48,379 nucleotides of DNA from an uncultured Saprospiraceae bacterium (GTDB lineage Bacteria; Bacteroidota; Bacteroidia; Chitinophagales; Saprospiraceae). The notes beneath the pieces are model-generated. The model was given only the letters and a program-made list of their open reading frames with translations. It was not told the origin of the DNA and did not search any database. The DNA is taken from contig CALDUB010000394.1 in NCBI GenBank assembly GCA_937923465.1, forward strand, positions 1 through 48,379, given 5' to 3'. Below are positions 19,207 to 27,487 of this stretch, piece by piece (positions within the stretch are counted from its first letter, which is position 1; each line of letters opens with the position of its first letter). The position numbers and the translations under genes were made by a program.

Positions 19207-19653
19207 CTAAACAATTGTTAAACTACCACCGCTTGATTCGATAGCAGCCTTTGCAGATGCAGAAGCAGCGTTCGCGCTGACAGTCAATTTTTTAGTCAAT
19301 TCACCACCACCCAAGATTTTAACTTTATCAGTCTTCTTAGTGATGCCGTTTTTGTACAACATATCTGCGTCGATAGTATCTACGCCGTATTTAGTTGCAA
19401 TTTCTTCCAAACGAACCAAGTTGATACCTTTGTATTCAACACGATTCGGGCTATTAAAACCACGTTTCGGTAAACGCATCTGTAAAGGCATTTGACCACC
19501 TTCAAAGTTACGCTTTCTACTCCAACCACTACGAGATTTCGCTCCTTTGTGACCACGTGTAGAAGTACCACCGTGCCCAGAACCTTGTCCACGAGCTATA
19601 CGCTTGCTTCTGCCAGTTGCTCCTGACGCTGGTTTAAGATTATGTAATTCCAT
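19207..19653 (-). CDS. rplO: 50S ribosomal protein L15
   Basis: L15 is a large-subunit protein that binds 23S rRNA late in assembly. The 148-residue sequence has the basic, glycine-rich N-terminal extension of the family (MELHNLKPASGATGRSKR, RGQGSGHGGTSTRGHKG) and a C-terminal globular part with GITKKTDKVKILGGGEL. Length is normal for the family. It lies 156 nt downstream of rpmD, with the order rpsE-rpmD-rplO as in other bacterial spc operons. Confidence 0.98.
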   Translation of the reverse strand: MELHNLKPASGATGRSKRIARGQGSGHGGTSTRGHKGAKSRSGWSRKRNFEGGQMPLQMRLPKRGFNSPNRVEYKGINLVRLEEIATKYGVDTIDADMLYKNGITKKTDKVKILGGGELTKKLTVSANAASASAKAAIESSGGSLTIV

Positions 19654-19809
19654 TGTCTTATTATTTAGTCAAATCTCAATTTTAAATTTTAGATGATAAA
19701 AAAATTATCATTACATCTAAAAATCGAAAACTAAGAACTGATATCTTTATCTAAACTTAATGAAAATGATAATAGTTTTACCATTTTCTAAATTATAGTA
19801 CCTTTTAGT

Positions 19810-19983
19810 CTATAATTCTACAACCAAGTGAGAGACCTTAGCAATCATGCCGAGGATTTGAGGTGTTCCCTCTACTTCTACTACTTGGTTCATTTTACGC
19901 AAGCCTAAAGCCTTGATAGTCCGCTTTTGTCTTTCCGGACGACCAATTACGCTTCTTACTTGTTTGATGCGAATCTTTGCCAT
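19810..19983 (-). CDS. rpmD: 50S ribosomal protein L30
   Basis: This short gene encodes 57 residues, read from ATG at 19983 to TAG at 19810. The sequence starts [20 protein letters not shown], continues with [20 protein letters not shown] and ends SHLVVEL, which is the full ferredoxin-like L30 fold. It binds 23S rRNA in the large subunit. It sits exactly where L30 belongs, between rpsE and rplO. A heptad-repeat hairpin element fills the spacer just upstream of its start. Confidence 0.97.
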   Translation of the reverse strand: MAKIRIKQVRSVIGRPERQKRTIKALGLRKMNQVVEVEGTPQILGMIAKVSHLVVEL

Positions 19984-19989
19984 GATATA

Positions 19990-20100
19990 TGGTTTTGGAC
20001 TTTAGATACTAGATGTTAGATATTAGATATCGAGTCTTAAAACTTAGTAATTCTAAGACTCAATTGTCTAAAATCTAACGTCTAAAATCTAACGTCTATT
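19990..20100. repeat. Heptad TCTAANN inverted-repeat element between rpsE and rpmD
   Basis: The spacer is built from 7-nt words of the form TCTAANN on the right (tctaaaatctaacg twice over, 20067-20096) and their complement NNTTAGA on the left (gttagatattagatat). In the middle, gagtctta (20032-20039) pairs with taagactc (20054-20061). The element ends within 7 nt of the L30 start codon. Related elements are at 23770-23817, 24249-24281, 35181-35460 and 42410-42465. Confidence 0.8.
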
Positions 20101-20102
20101 TT

Positions 20103-20624
20103 TTATCCGTTAAATACTTGGTCCATTTTGATACCACGAGTACGTGCAATATCCATTGGGCTACGCAATTTAGCTAATGCATCGATTGTAGCCTTCACCA
20201 CGTTGTGTGGGTTAGAAGAACCGATTGATTTTGCTAATACATTGTGTACACCTGCGATTTCTAAAACAGAACGCATTGCACCACCTGCGATTACTCCTGT
20301 ACCCTCAGATGCTGGCTTGATGAATATTCTACCTGCACCGTAACGTCCACGCTGAGCGTGAGGAATAGTACCTTTGTGAATTGGCACTTTGATGAGGTTT
20401 TTCTTAGCATCATCTACTGCCTTAGCAATACTTTGCTGTACATCACGTGCTTTACCCAAACCGTAACCAACTGTACCTTTACCATCACCAACAACTACAA
20501 TTGCAGCGAAAGAGAATGTACGACCACCTTTGGTAACCTTTGCAACGCGGTTTAAGGCAACCAACTTATCTTGCAAATCCGTTTCAGTCGGCTTAACTTT
20601 TTTGTTATTATCTTGCTTTGCCAT
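20103..20624 (-). CDS. rpsE: 30S ribosomal protein S5
   Basis: S5 helps decoding accuracy and the mRNA entry helicase of the small subunit. I place the start at 20624 (MAKQDNNKK), giving 173 residues. An ATG 48 nt further upstream would add 16 residues ([16 protein letters not shown]) that are not typical of S5. The double-stranded RNA-binding-like N-terminal domain ([37 protein letters not shown]) and the C-terminal domain ([27 protein letters not shown]) are both complete. It lies 74 nt after rplR. Confidence 0.96.
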   Translation of the reverse strand: MAKQDNNKKVKPTETDLQDKLVALNRVAKVTKGGRTFSFAAIVVVGDGKGTVGYGLGKARDVQQSIAKAVDDAKKNLIKVPIHKGTIPHAQRGRYGAGRIFIKPASEGTGVIAGGAMRSVLEIAGVHNVLAKSIGSSNPHNVVKATIDALAKLRSPMDIARTRGIKMDQVFNG

Positions 20625-20698
20625 ATCGAATTTCGATTGACGGTTCTTTTTGATAAGCTTTATAAAAAGCAAAACTCAAAAAGAAACGCGAATTTTTA

Positions 20699-21058
20699 TT
20701 AAAATTGAAGTCCTCCCTCACGTGCGCCTTCAGCTAATGCTTTTACACGACCGTGGTACAAATAACCTGCACGGTCAAATGTTACTTTGCTGATACCTGC
20801 TGCACTTGCTTTCTCTGCAATCAATTTACCAACAGCTTTTGCTTGGGCAACCTTAGGTCCGCTTGTATCACAAGCTTCTTCGCGAGAAGATGCAGCTGCG
20901 ACAGTGTGACCTGCGTTGTCATCAATCAATTGAGCGTAAATTTCTTTATTAGTACGATAAACGCAAAGACGTGGCTGCGTTGAAGTTCCGCTGATTTTTC
21001 TACGGATACGGTAACGAATCCGTCTTCTGCGTCCTTCTTTATCAAAAGGCTTAATCAT
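20699..21058 (-). CDS. rplR: 50S ribosomal protein L18
   Basis: L18 binds 5S rRNA and helps place it in the central protuberance with L5. The 119-residue protein begins with a basic stretch ([16 protein letters not shown]) and has the family core [19 protein letters not shown] and the C-terminal [23 protein letters not shown], here read as residues 95-117. Length and motifs are standard. It lies 105 nt after rplF; that spacer contains a short perfect hairpin. Confidence 0.98.
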   Translation of the reverse strand: MIKPFDKEGRRRRIRYRIRRKISGTSTQPRLCVYRTNKEIYAQLIDDNAGHTVAAASSREEACDTSGPKVAQAKAVGKLIAEKASAAGISKVTFDRAGYLYHGRVKALAEGAREGGLQF

Positions 21059-21126
21059 TGTTCTTGATTATTTAAAGTTCCAGTGAATGAAGAAAATACT
21101 CTCCAACCCAGAACAGCTATTTTAAT

Positions 21127-21149
21127 TGAATTTTCCTTTAGAAAATTCA
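21127..21149. repeat. Short hairpin in the rplF-rplR spacer
   Basis: The arms tgaattttc and gaaaattca form a 9-bp perfect stem with a 5-nt loop (cttta). It lies between the L6 stop and the L18 start. No T-run follows, so termination is unlikely; an mRNA-stability or processing role is possible. Confidence 0.6.
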
Positions 21150-21163
21150 GGAACAAATTCCTA

Positions 21164-21718
21164 TTACTTACCAGCAGTTTTACCTGCTTTACGGCGAACT
21201 TCCTCTCCGAGGAAACGTACACCTTTACCTTTGTAAGGCTCTGGTTTACGAAGTGCGCGAATTCTCGCTGCAACTTGACCGATAAGTTGTTTGTCGTGTG
21301 ACGACAATATTACCATTGGGTTTTTACCCTTTTCTGATTTAGTCTCTAACTTCACTTCATCAGGAATAGAGAACATAATCGGGTGAGAGTAACCTAAAGT
21401 TAACTCTAATAGTTGCCCAGTGTTTGATGCACGATAACCGACACCTACTAACTCCAAAGTCTTTGTGTAGCCAGTGTTAACACCTTCTACCATATTGAAG
21501 ATAAGTGAGCGGTACAAACCGTGCATTGCGCGGTGACGCTTTTGGTCAGTAGGACGCGTAACTGTAAGAACTCCGTCTTCCATCTCAACACCTAAATCGG
21601 CATCAATTTGTTGTGTCAATTGTCCTTTGGGACCTTTAACTGTGACTAAGTTTCCTTTGCTAACGTCGATACTCACGCCTTGTGGAATACCAATCGGTGC
21701 TTTACCAATTCTTGACAT
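21164..21718 (-). CDS. rplF: 50S ribosomal protein L6
   Basis: L6 sits at the base of the L7/L12 stalk near the factor-binding site. The 184 residues contain both duplicated L6 domains, with the N-terminal MSRIGKAPIGIPQGVSID and the C-terminal signature IRALRKPEPYKGKGVRF (here about residues 152-168). The end is the usual basic RRKAGKTAGK. It follows rpsH by 83 nt. Confidence 0.98.
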   Translation of the reverse strand: MSRIGKAPIGIPQGVSIDVSKGNLVTVKGPKGQLTQQIDADLGVEMEDGVLTVTRPTDQKRHRAMHGLYRSLIFNMVEGVNTGYTKTLELVGVGYRASNTGQLLELTLGYSHPIMFSIPDEVKLETKSEKGKNPMVILSSHDKQLIGQVAARIRALRKPEPYKGKGVRFLGEEVRRKAGKTAGK

Positions 21719-21801
21719 GACGTTGTCTTTTTAAAAATGAAAAAATTAAGAGTCTGAAAAACTGTGGGAAAGACTGAACTTTCCGTTAAGAAATTCAGTA
21801 T

Positions 21802-22206
21802 CTACGAAATGTAGCAAAGGACTTCGCCGCCGACATTGTTCTTGCGAGCGTGTTTGTCCGTCATAACTCCTTTGGAAGTAGAAATAATCGCAATACCCAA
21901 ACCATTCAATACACGTGGTAAATCCGCTTTGCTGCGGTACTCACGTAAACCTGGAGATGAAACGCGCTTTAGTGTGCGAATCACAGGTTTCTTAGTTTGC
22001 TGGTCGTATTTGAGAGCGATTTTGATTGTGCCTTGAATTCCTTGGTCATCTTCAAATTTGTACTTCAAGATATAACCTTGTTCATACAAAATTGCCGTTA
22101 ACGCTTTCTTCATTTTAGAAGAAGGAATTTCAACTATACGGTGACCCGCGAGTTGTGCGTTTCTGATGCGGGTAAGAAAGTCCGCTATTGGATCAGTTAC
22201 GTTCAT
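21802..22206 (-). CDS. rpsH: 30S ribosomal protein S8
   Basis: S8 binds the central domain of 16S rRNA and, in Escherichia coli, represses the spc operon by binding its mRNA near rplE. The 134-residue protein has [18 protein letters not shown] at the N-terminus and the C-terminal core [20 protein letters not shown]. Length is normal. Whether the S8 feedback known from E. coli acts here cannot be told, but the spacer between rpsN and rpsH holds two hairpins that could be examined for it. Confidence 0.98.
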   Translation of the reverse strand: MNVTDPIADFLTRIRNAQLAGHRIVEIPSSKMKKALTAILYEQGYILKYKFEDDQGIQGTIKIALKYDQQTKKPVIRTLKRVSSPGLREYRSKADLPRVLNGLGIAIISTSKGVMTDKHARKNNVGGEVLCYIS

Positions 22207-22237
22207 TTTAAAAATTTAAGGTTCAGACATTTGTTTT

Positions 22238-22284
22238 AATGATGTATAAACTTAGAAGTCTGAAAATTCATTCTATACATCATT
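22238..22284. repeat. Inverted repeat 1 in the rpsN-rpsH spacer
   Basis: The arms aatgatgtata (22238-22248) and tatacatcatt (22274-22284) are perfectly complementary over 11 bp and enclose 25 nt. It lies about 30 nt upstream of the S8 start codon on the transcript, a position suited to post-transcriptional control. Confidence 0.65.
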
Positions 22285-22300
22285 TGAAACCGATAACCCA

Positions 22301-22327
22301 GGGAATATTTTGCAGAAAAATACTCCC
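22301..22327. repeat. Inverted repeat 2 in the rpsN-rpsH spacer
   Basis: The arms gggaatatttt (22301-22311) and aaaatactccc (22317-22327) pair at 10 of 11 positions around a 5-nt loop. It is 5' of inverted repeat 1 on the transcript. It has no T-run suited to termination. Confidence 0.6.
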
Positions 22328-22384
22328 ACTAAAAAGTAATTTACAAGTTAATAACTGTAAATCCACTTCTGTAGTGTCTTTTGG

Positions 22385-22654
22385 TTACCAACTTGCTTTA
22401 GTTACACCCGGGATTTTCCCGTTTAACGCCATTTCGCGAAACTTAACGCGACAAAGACCAAAACGACGCATATAACCTTTAGGACGTCCTGTTAATTTAC
22501 AACGATTGTGTAAACGAACTGGACTTGCGTTACGAGGCAATTTATCTAATGCATCGTAATCACCTTTTTCCTTAAGCTCTTTGCGCAATTCTGCGTACTT
22601 AGCCACCATTCTCTCGCGTTTGCGTTCTCTTGCAACAACTGATTTCCTTGCCAT
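22385..22654 (-). CDS. rpsN: 30S ribosomal protein S14, zinc-independent long form
   Basis: S14 binds the head of the small subunit. The 89-residue protein begins [17 protein letters not shown] and ends with the family signature [20 protein letters not shown] and [11 protein letters not shown]. It has only two cysteines (in NRCKLTG and GLCRV) and lacks the four-cysteine zinc knuckle of the short S14 form, so it is the zinc-independent type. It lies 116 nt after rplE. Confidence 0.97.
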   Translation of the reverse strand: MARKSVVARERKRERMVAKYAELRKELKEKGDYDALDKLPRNASPVRLHNRCKLTGRPKGYMRRFGLCRVKFREMALNGKIPGVTKASW

Positions 22655-22685
22655 GGTAGTGATATTTAGTTGTTAGTCGGAATTT

Positions 22686-22759
22686 GTTAGCTGGAAATAC
22701 CTGCTAACTAATTTCAACTATTTATATAAAGCAACCGTTAACTGGCAACAGTTAACGGT
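22686..22759. repeat. Two hairpins in the rplE-rpsN spacer
   Basis: The first hairpin, at 22734-22759, has a perfect 11-bp stem (accgttaactg with cagttaacggt) and a GCAA loop, a stable GNRA-type tetraloop on the plus strand (TTGC on the transcript). The second, at 22686-22708, pairs gttagctgg with cctgctaac at 8 of 9 positions. Neither has a T-run. Confidence 0.65.
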
Positions 22760-22770
22760 CAACTATTTTT

Positions 22771-23325
22771 TTATCGTTGATTTTTGAAAGGCATACCTAG
22801 TGCTTTCAACAATGCCAATGATTCCGCATCAGTTCTTGCTGAAGTAACAAAAGTAATATCCATTCCCGTAATCTTGCTCACCTTTTCAATGTTAATCTCA
22901 GGGAACATGATTTGCTCAGTAACCCCCATAGAGTAGTTACCACGCCCGTCAAAGCTTTTATCATTTACACCGCGGAAATCACGTACACGTGGAAGTGCAA
23001 CAGATACCAAACGGTCCATGAATTCCCACATACGCTCGCGACGTAATGTAACGCGTGCACCAATAGTCATATCTTCACGTAACTTAAAGTTCGAGATAGA
23101 TGTCTTTGCTTTGGTAGGAACTGCTTTTTGTCCAGTAATTAACGACATTTCACTCAATGCGTTTTCTACTAGTTTCTTATCCTGCGTTGCCATACCTACA
23201 CCTTGATTGATGCAAATTTTTAACAAACGAGGAACTTCCATAGAAGACGAGTAGTTGAATTGCTCTTGCAATGCAGGAACTACTGTTTCCATATACTTTG
23301 TCTCAAGACGTGCTTTATAGCCCAT
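22771..23325 (-). CDS. rplE: 50S ribosomal protein L5
   Basis: L5 binds 5S rRNA and the P-site tRNA in the central protuberance. The 184-residue protein starts [20 protein letters not shown] and has the conserved segments [33 protein letters not shown] and the C-terminal [20 protein letters not shown], here about residues 154-173. Length is standard. It follows rplX by 81 nt. Confidence 0.98.
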   Translation of the reverse strand: MGYKARLETKYMETVVPALQEQFNYSSSMEVPRLLKICINQGVGMATQDKKLVENALSEMSLITGQKAVPTKAKTSISNFKLREDMTIGARVTLRRERMWEFMDRLVSVALPRVRDFRGVNDKSFDGRGNYSMGVTEQIMFPEINIEKVSKITGMDITFVTSARTDAESLALLKALGMPFKNQR

Positions 23326-23406
23326 TTTTGATTACTTTTTCGGTTGGAAAAATTGGTTTGTCCAATTTCTCTGCGAATTATTTAATTTCAGGAAATAAAC
23401 TTCCTT

Positions 23407-23754
23407 TTAGCGAATAGTATCGCCACTAGACTTAGCGTAACGAACGATTTTTCCGTCTTCTGTACGGCGTCCGACGCGAGTTGCTTCACCTGTCTTTGGG
23501 TCAACCAATTTCAAGTTACTGATGTGAATAGGAGCAGGAATCTCATTGATACCCCCTGGATTGTCACCAGTTGGTTTTGAGTGCTTTTTCACAATATTTA
23601 CAGCTTCAACAATTGCACGGTTTTTTGCTGGAAATACTTCCAACACCTCACCTTCTGAGCCTTTGTCTGCACCTGCAATAACAACTACTTTGTCGCCTTT
23701 TTTGATTTTCAACTTTGGCGCAAAACGCTTTTGTTGCTGAACTTTCTTAGACAT
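23407..23754 (-). CDS. rplX: 50S ribosomal protein L24
   Basis: L24 starts assembly of the large subunit by binding the 5' end of 23S rRNA. The 115-residue protein has the KOW motif near its N-terminus ([20 protein letters not shown], residues 16-35) and the continuing [17 protein letters not shown]. The N-terminal basic extension [15 protein letters not shown] is slightly longer than in E. coli. A heptad-repeat element ends 16 nt upstream of its start codon. Confidence 0.98.
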   Translation of the reverse strand: MSKKVQQQKRFAPKLKIKKGDKVVVIAGADKGSEGEVLEVFPAKNRAIVEAVNIVKKHSKPTGDNPGGINEIPAPIHISNLKLVDPKTGEATRVGRRTEDGKIVRYAKSSGDTIR

Positions 23755-23769
23755 AATCTAATTTTTATA

Positions 23770-23817
23770 AGACTTTAGATTTTAGATTTATAAAATAATA
23801 TCTAATGTCTAAGGTCT
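23770..23817. repeat. Heptad TCTAANN inverted-repeat element between rplN and rplX
   Basis: The arms agactttagattttagat (23770-23787) and atctaatgtctaaggtct (23800-23817) are complementary at 15 of 18 positions. The words repeat every seven bases, as in the other members of the family. It sits 16 nt before the L24 start codon on the transcript. Confidence 0.75.
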
Positions 23818-23832
23818 ACTCTAAAATCTTTC

Positions 23833-24201
23833 TTATAATACCTCTGGTGCTAAAGAAACAATACGCATGTAGTCTTTCTCACGCAACTCACGAGCCACAG
23901 GGCCGAAGATACGAGTACCACGTGGTTCTTCCGCTGCATTCAACAAGACTACTGCATTGTCGTCAAAACGGATATAAGAACCATCTTTACGACGGATTTC
24001 TTTACGAGTACGTACTACGACAGCGCGGCTGACAGTACCTTTTTTCACTTGACCACCAGGAGAGGCATCTTTTACCGTCACCACGATTTGGTCACCAACA
24101 CCTGCATAGCGGCGCTTTGAACCACCGAGGACACGAATACAAAGAACTTCCTTTGCACCACTGTTGTCAGCTACTTTTAATCTTGATTCTTGTTGTATCA
24201 T
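23833..24201 (-). CDS. rplN: 50S ribosomal protein L14
   Basis: L14 lies at the subunit interface and forms a bridge to 16S rRNA. The 122 residues begin [20 protein letters not shown] and contain [20 protein letters not shown] and the C-terminal [20 protein letters not shown], all standard for the family. Length is exactly typical. It lies 177 nt after rpsQ; that spacer is filled largely by a heptad-repeat hairpin. Confidence 0.99.
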   Translation of the reverse strand: MIQQESRLKVADNSGAKEVLCIRVLGGSKRRYAGVGDQIVVTVKDASPGGQVKKGTVSRAVVVRTRKEIRRKDGSYIRFDDNAVVLLNAAEEPRGTRIFGPVARELREKDYMRIVSLAPEVL

Positions 24202-24225
24202 CGCTGTTGAATATTAGAATTCTTT

Positions 24226-24300
24226 TTAAGATACTTAGAGTCTAGACTTTAGACGTTAGATTAAAATAATCTAACGTCTAATATCTAACATCTAATAATC
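24226..24300. repeat. Heptad TCTAANN inverted-repeat element between rpsQ and rplN
   Basis: This is the cleanest member of the family. The arms ttagacgttagatta (24249-24263) and taatctaacgtctaa (24267-24281) pair over 15 bp without a mismatch around an AAA loop. Further heptads (tatctaacatctaataatc) follow on the right, and gtctagactt on the left. It has no T-run on the minus strand that would make it a normal terminator. Confidence 0.85.
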
Positions 24301-24378
24301 TCATTTAGAATATCGCGAAATATATTTTTTTTGATAATCGAAAAATAAATTTCGATTCGAGTCGAAGATTTTGACGGC

Positions 24379-24639
24379 TTACTTAGCGCGCTCTAAAATC
24401 TCAACAACACGCCAGCGTTTGCGCTTGCTAAGCGGACGTGTTTCTGTGATACGTACTGTATCACCTTCATTGCAGTCATTTGTTTCATCGTGAGCAACAA
24501 ATTTCTTGTTTTTCTTGATGAACTTACTGTAAAATGGGTGGCGTAACTTACGCTCAACATCGACAGTAATGGTTTTATCCATTTTGTTGCTGACCACAAC
24601 ACCAACTCTTGTTTTCCGAAGATTTCTTTCCTCTGTCAT
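24379..24639 (-). CDS. rpsQ: 30S ribosomal protein S17
   Basis: S17 binds the 5' domain of 16S rRNA early in assembly. The 86 residues have the OB-fold core of the family: [40 protein letters not shown] and [12 protein letters not shown]. Length is normal. It starts 21 nt after rpmC, one of the tightest spacings in this cluster, so the two are surely co-transcribed. Confidence 0.98.
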   Translation of the reverse strand: MTEERNLRKTRVGVVVSNKMDKTITVDVERKLRHPFYSKFIKKNKKFVAHDETNDCNEGDTVRITETRPLSKRKRWRVVEILERAK

Positions 24640-24660
24640 TGTACTGATTTTGAAAGCTTA

Positions 24661-24921
24661 TTAATTACGACGGCGACGTTCGCGCAATTTGCTGCGTCCC
24701 GCTAATTGTTCTGCTGACATTGCAGCCAATTCACGACGGCGAACTTCCGTCTTGATACGCGCGATGTCGCGGCGTACTTCACGTAATTCTAAAGGCTTTT
24801 CCAAGCCGCGTGTCGCGTGCTCAAAGTTCATCTTTGTGTATTGCTCTTGGATGTTAGAAACTTCCTTTTGCAAATCAGCGTCAGAAAAACTTTGTAGCTC
24901 TGTAAACTTATTAGATGCCAT
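24661..24921 (-). CDS. rpmC: 50S ribosomal protein L29
   Basis: L29 lies near the polypeptide exit tunnel. The 86-residue protein starts MASNKFTELQSFSDADLQKE and has the two-helix core ending in LREVRRDIARIKTEVRRREL. The usual length is 63-75 residues; here about 20 additional residues (AMSAEQLAGRSKLRERRRRN) form a basic C-terminal tail. Because L29 contacts SRP and trigger factor at the tunnel exit, the tail might extend toward those sites, but that is only inference. Confidence 0.96.
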   Translation of the reverse strand: MASNKFTELQSFSDADLQKEVSNIQEQYTKMNFEHATRGLEKPLELREVRRDIARIKTEVRRRELAAMSAEQLAGRSKLRERRRRN

Positions 24922-24968
24922 TGCTTATTTATTTACTTGATGAGCTATGAAACCCACCATGTTTTATT

Positions 24969-25385
24969 TTATGCCATATCTGGGCGAACAGATACTTTAG
25001 TAAGTAAAGGCAACTTTTGAGCTGCCAAACGGAGTGCTTCTCTCGCCGTCTCTTCTGTCACACCGTCAATCTCGAACATAATGCGTCCGGGCTTAACTTG
25101 TGCCACATAGTGGTCCAAAGCTCCCTTACCCTTACCCATACGTACCTCTGCTGGCTTAGACGTAATCGGCTTGTCTGGAAAAATTCTAATCCATACTTTA
25201 CCCTCACGTTTCATTCGACGAGTCATCGCGATACGCGCTGACTCAATTTGACGGTTAGTAACACGTCCTCTTGTCAACGCTTTCAAACCGAATGTACCGA
25301 AGTCAACTGTACTACCTCTATGGGCTAGACCTTTATTACGGCCTTTCTGTTGCTTACGATATTTTGTTCTTTTTGGCTGTAACAT
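24969..25385 (-). CDS. rplP: 50S ribosomal protein L16
   Basis: L16 helps form the A-site side of the peptidyl transferase region. The 138 residues begin [19 protein letters not shown] and contain [20 protein letters not shown] and [15 protein letters not shown]; the arginine in VRMGKGKG corresponds to the one that is hydroxylated in E. coli. Length is standard. It begins after a 455-nt spacer following rpsC, the longest gap in the cluster, and may have its own promoter. Confidence 0.98.
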   Translation of the reverse strand: MLQPKRTKYRKQQKGRNKGLAHRGSTVDFGTFGLKALTRGRVTNRQIESARIAMTRRMKREGKVWIRIFPDKPITSKPAEVRMGKGKGALDHYVAQVKPGRIMFEIDGVTEETAREALRLAAQKLPLLTKVSVRPDMA

Positions 25386-25840
25386 TTTCCAAAAATTTAA
25401 TAGTAGAGTACAGAGATTTCGTCAGTCGAAACTTTTAAATATGTACTTCAACTCATTTGTCATTTTATGCAATGTGTAATCAACACACATCTTATCACAT
25501 TCCCGACGCTAACGGGGCGCAAAGGTAAGGGTTTTTACCCAAATATTACACTCCTAGCAAGAGAAAGTTTTGCAGCAAACCGGGTCAATAGCCGGCTGCG
25601 GAACTTTATTTGCTGCAGACGGCAAATACTTACAATTTCAGGGCATAATTTATAAATAAAATATGTTTGATTCTCTTTCTTTTCAAGAATGATTTGACTA
25701 AAATCAAATACTTGCTGCGTCATGCCACTAAAAGTGACCGATGCTGTCTTAAAAAGAAGACTGAAACTGTAATTTGCCTATCCATTTCTTCACCTCGGGA
25801 TGAAAAAAATGGGAAACGGTTTAGAGTAAGTAAAAGAAAA
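25386..25840. other. 455-nt structured spacer between rpsC and rplP
   Basis: No gene is present. The spacer holds two overlapping inverted repeats. Stem A pairs tgcagcaaa (25571-25579) with tttgctgca (25609-25617), 9 of 9. Stem B pairs gccggctgc (25591-25599) with gcagacggc (25615-25623), 8 of 9. They share bases 25615-25617 and cross each other, so they compete or form a pseudoknot. Nearer to rplP lies a minus-strand -7 box (25520-25527). The layout suits an attenuator or internal promoter, but no known riboswitch was recognised. Confidence 0.55.
25520..25527 (-). promoter_or_regulatory. Candidate internal promoter (-7 box) upstream of rplP
   Basis: The minus strand reads TACCTTTGCG, identical over the core to the -7 boxes found before rpsJ and rpsL. 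A TTG at the expected 18-20 nt spacing is missing; the nearest are 12 and 30 nt away. The site lies about 135 nt before rplP, so transcription of the second half of the cluster could start here. Confidence 0.4.
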
Positions 25841-26602
25841 TTACTTTCTTCCACCACCACCGCGACGGTCGCCTCCGCGTCCACCGCGACGATCACCTCC
25901 GCGTCCACCACCTCTACGGTCACGTCCACCTTTACCACCTCCTTTGCCTTCATCGACTGGAGCGAATAAGTCACGCTTTCCTAATACTTCACCTTTACAA
26001 ATCCATACTTTGACACCAATGATACCGTAAACGGTCAAAGCTTCTGCCAATGCATAGTCAATATCTGCGCGGAATGTGTGTAATGGAATACGTCCATCCT
26101 TGTGTTCTTCAGAACGTGCCATCTCTGCACCATTCAAACGACCTGAGATACGTACTTTGATACCTTCGGCACCTGCACGCATAGTTGATTGAATAGCCAT
26201 TTTAGTAGCACGACGGTAGTTAATACGCGCCTCCATTTGTTTTGCGATACTCTCAGCTACGATATTCGCATCCATTTCTGGCTTACGGATTTCGATGATG
26301 TTAATTTGAACATCTTTGCTTGTAAGTTTACGCAACTCTTCACGAACGCGGTCAACTTCTGAACCTCCTTTCCCGATAATAATACCAGGACGAGAAGTAT
26401 GAATTGTTACCGTTACACGTTTCAAAGTACGCTCAATTGCCACGCGAGAGATACCTCCTTTGTGGATACGTGCCTTGATGTATTTACGGATTTTCTCGTC
26501 TTCAACAACTTTGTCTCCAAAGTTATTTCCACCGAACCAGTTGGATTCCCAACCACGTACGTAGCCGAGACGATTACCGATTGGATTTGTCTTTTGACCC
26601 AT
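25841..26602 (-). CDS. rpsC: 30S ribosomal protein S3 with an RGG-type C-terminal tail
   Basis: S3 forms part of the mRNA entry tunnel and its helicase. The 253 residues contain the N-terminal domain ([18 protein letters not shown]), the KH domain with [17 protein letters not shown], and the C-terminal domain with [14 protein letters not shown] and [20 protein letters not shown]. From about residue 219 the normal protein ends and a tail of about 35 residues rich in Gly, Arg and Asp begins (RGGDRRGG repeats). Such RGG tracts bind RNA in other proteins; in bacterial S3 some lineages carry charged tails, but this composition is notable. It follows rplV by 89 nt. Confidence 0.97.
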   Translation of the reverse strand: MGQKTNPIGNRLGYVRGWESNWFGGNNFGDKVVEDEKIRKYIKARIHKGGISRVAIERTLKRVTVTIHTSRPGIIIGKGGSEVDRVREELRKLTSKDVQINIIEIRKPEMDANIVAESIAKQMEARINYRRATKMAIQSTMRAGAEGIKVRISGRLNGAEMARSEEHKDGRIPLHTFRADIDYALAEALTVYGIIGVKVWICKGEVLGKRDLFAPVDEGKGGGKGGRDRRGGGRGGDRRGGRGGDRRGGGGRK

Positions 26603-26691
26603 ATTAAATTCTGTTTGGAAAACTTTAGTTTATTTTCTAGCAAACGTTGCTATCAACTAAATTAAGTTCCCACGTTAGATTAATCTTTTAG

Positions 26692-27084
26692 TTAGGCTTC
26701 AGCTTCTTGAGCTTCTTCCGAATACTCTGCTGGTAACTCTGCGCGGTTTTCCACTACGATAGTTACGTGGCAAGAGTGCTTGCGAATACGGTGCGCACGA
26801 CCATGCGGCGCAGGACGAAAACGCTTCATTTGAGCGCCTTGACCAGAGAAGATGGTTTTGATATATAAATCATAATCATCTGCACTTTCGCGACCTTCTA
26901 ATTTGTGTTCCCAATTTGCTACTGCAGACAAGAGACCTTTCTCTATCCACAATGAAGCTTCCTTATTGGTGAAACGCAAAATATCTAATGCATCCTCAAC
27001 TTCTTTGCCGCGAATTAAATCCACTACCAACTTCATCTTGCGAGTTGACATTGGGACACTTTTCAGTTTTGCTACTGCTTCCAT
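26692..27084 (-). CDS. rplV: 50S ribosomal protein L22
   Basis: L22 lines the peptide exit tunnel through a long beta-hairpin. The 130 residues begin MEAVAKLKSVPMSTRKMKLV and contain the hairpin sequence KRFRPAPHGRAHRIRKHSCH (about residues 88-107). The acidic end (EYSEEAQEAEA) is an extension beyond the E. coli protein. No macrolide-resistance deletion is evident in the hairpin. It follows rpsS by 59 nt. Confidence 0.98.
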   Translation of the reverse strand: MEAVAKLKSVPMSTRKMKLVVDLIRGKEVEDALDILRFTNKEASLWIEKGLLSAVANWEHKLEGRESADDYDLYIKTIFSGQGAQMKRFRPAPHGRAHRIRKHSCHVTIVVENRAELPAEYSEEAQEAEA

Positions 27085-27143
27085 TATTATTGATTTGAAA
27101 GTAGCCTACTTCCCGTGGGAAGTGTTTGGCAACTGTTTCTCAA

Positions 27144-27413
27144 TTATTTCTTACGATTACCCGCGTGACCTTTGTAGGTGCGAGTAGGAGAAAATTCTCC
27201 CAATTTGTGACCTACCATGTTTTCTGTTACGAATACAGGGATAAAAGTCTTGCCGTTGTGTACAGCAATTGTTAATCCTACCATACCCGGGAAAATCATA
27301 GAAGCACGCGACCAAGTCTTAATAACTGACTTTTTCTTGCTTGCTTGTGCCTTTTCCACTTTGTCGAACAACTTGTGGAAAATGTATGGTCCTTTTTTAA
27401 CTGAACGAGCCAT
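27144..27413 (-). CDS. rpsS: 30S ribosomal protein S19
   Basis: S19 is in the small-subunit head and contacts S13 and the A-site finger. The 89-residue protein begins [20 protein letters not shown] and has the conserved [20 protein letters not shown] and [20 protein letters not shown]. Length is standard. It follows rplB by 74 nt. Confidence 0.98.
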   Translation of the reverse strand: MARSVKKGPYIFHKLFDKVEKAQASKKKSVIKTWSRASMIFPGMVGLTIAVHNGKTFIPVFVTENMVGHKLGEFSPTRTYKGHAGNRKK

Positions 27414-27443
27414 AATATATTGATTTACCTTTTGAAGAAAAGA

Positions 27444-27470
27444 TATTCCATATTAAGAAAACATGGAATA
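27444..27470. repeat. Short hairpin in the rplB-rpsS spacer
   Basis: The arms tattccat (27444-27451) and atggaata (27463-27470) pair perfectly over 8 bp with an 11-nt loop. It lies between L2 and S19 and has no T-run. Confidence 0.5.
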
Positions 27471-27487
27471 CCTTCCTGTCAAAAAGA

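Noticed and set aside
20625-20672. Upstream ATG of rpsE at 20672
   Set aside because: The 16 additional residues do not match S5 proteins, while the ATG at 20624 gives the usual start.
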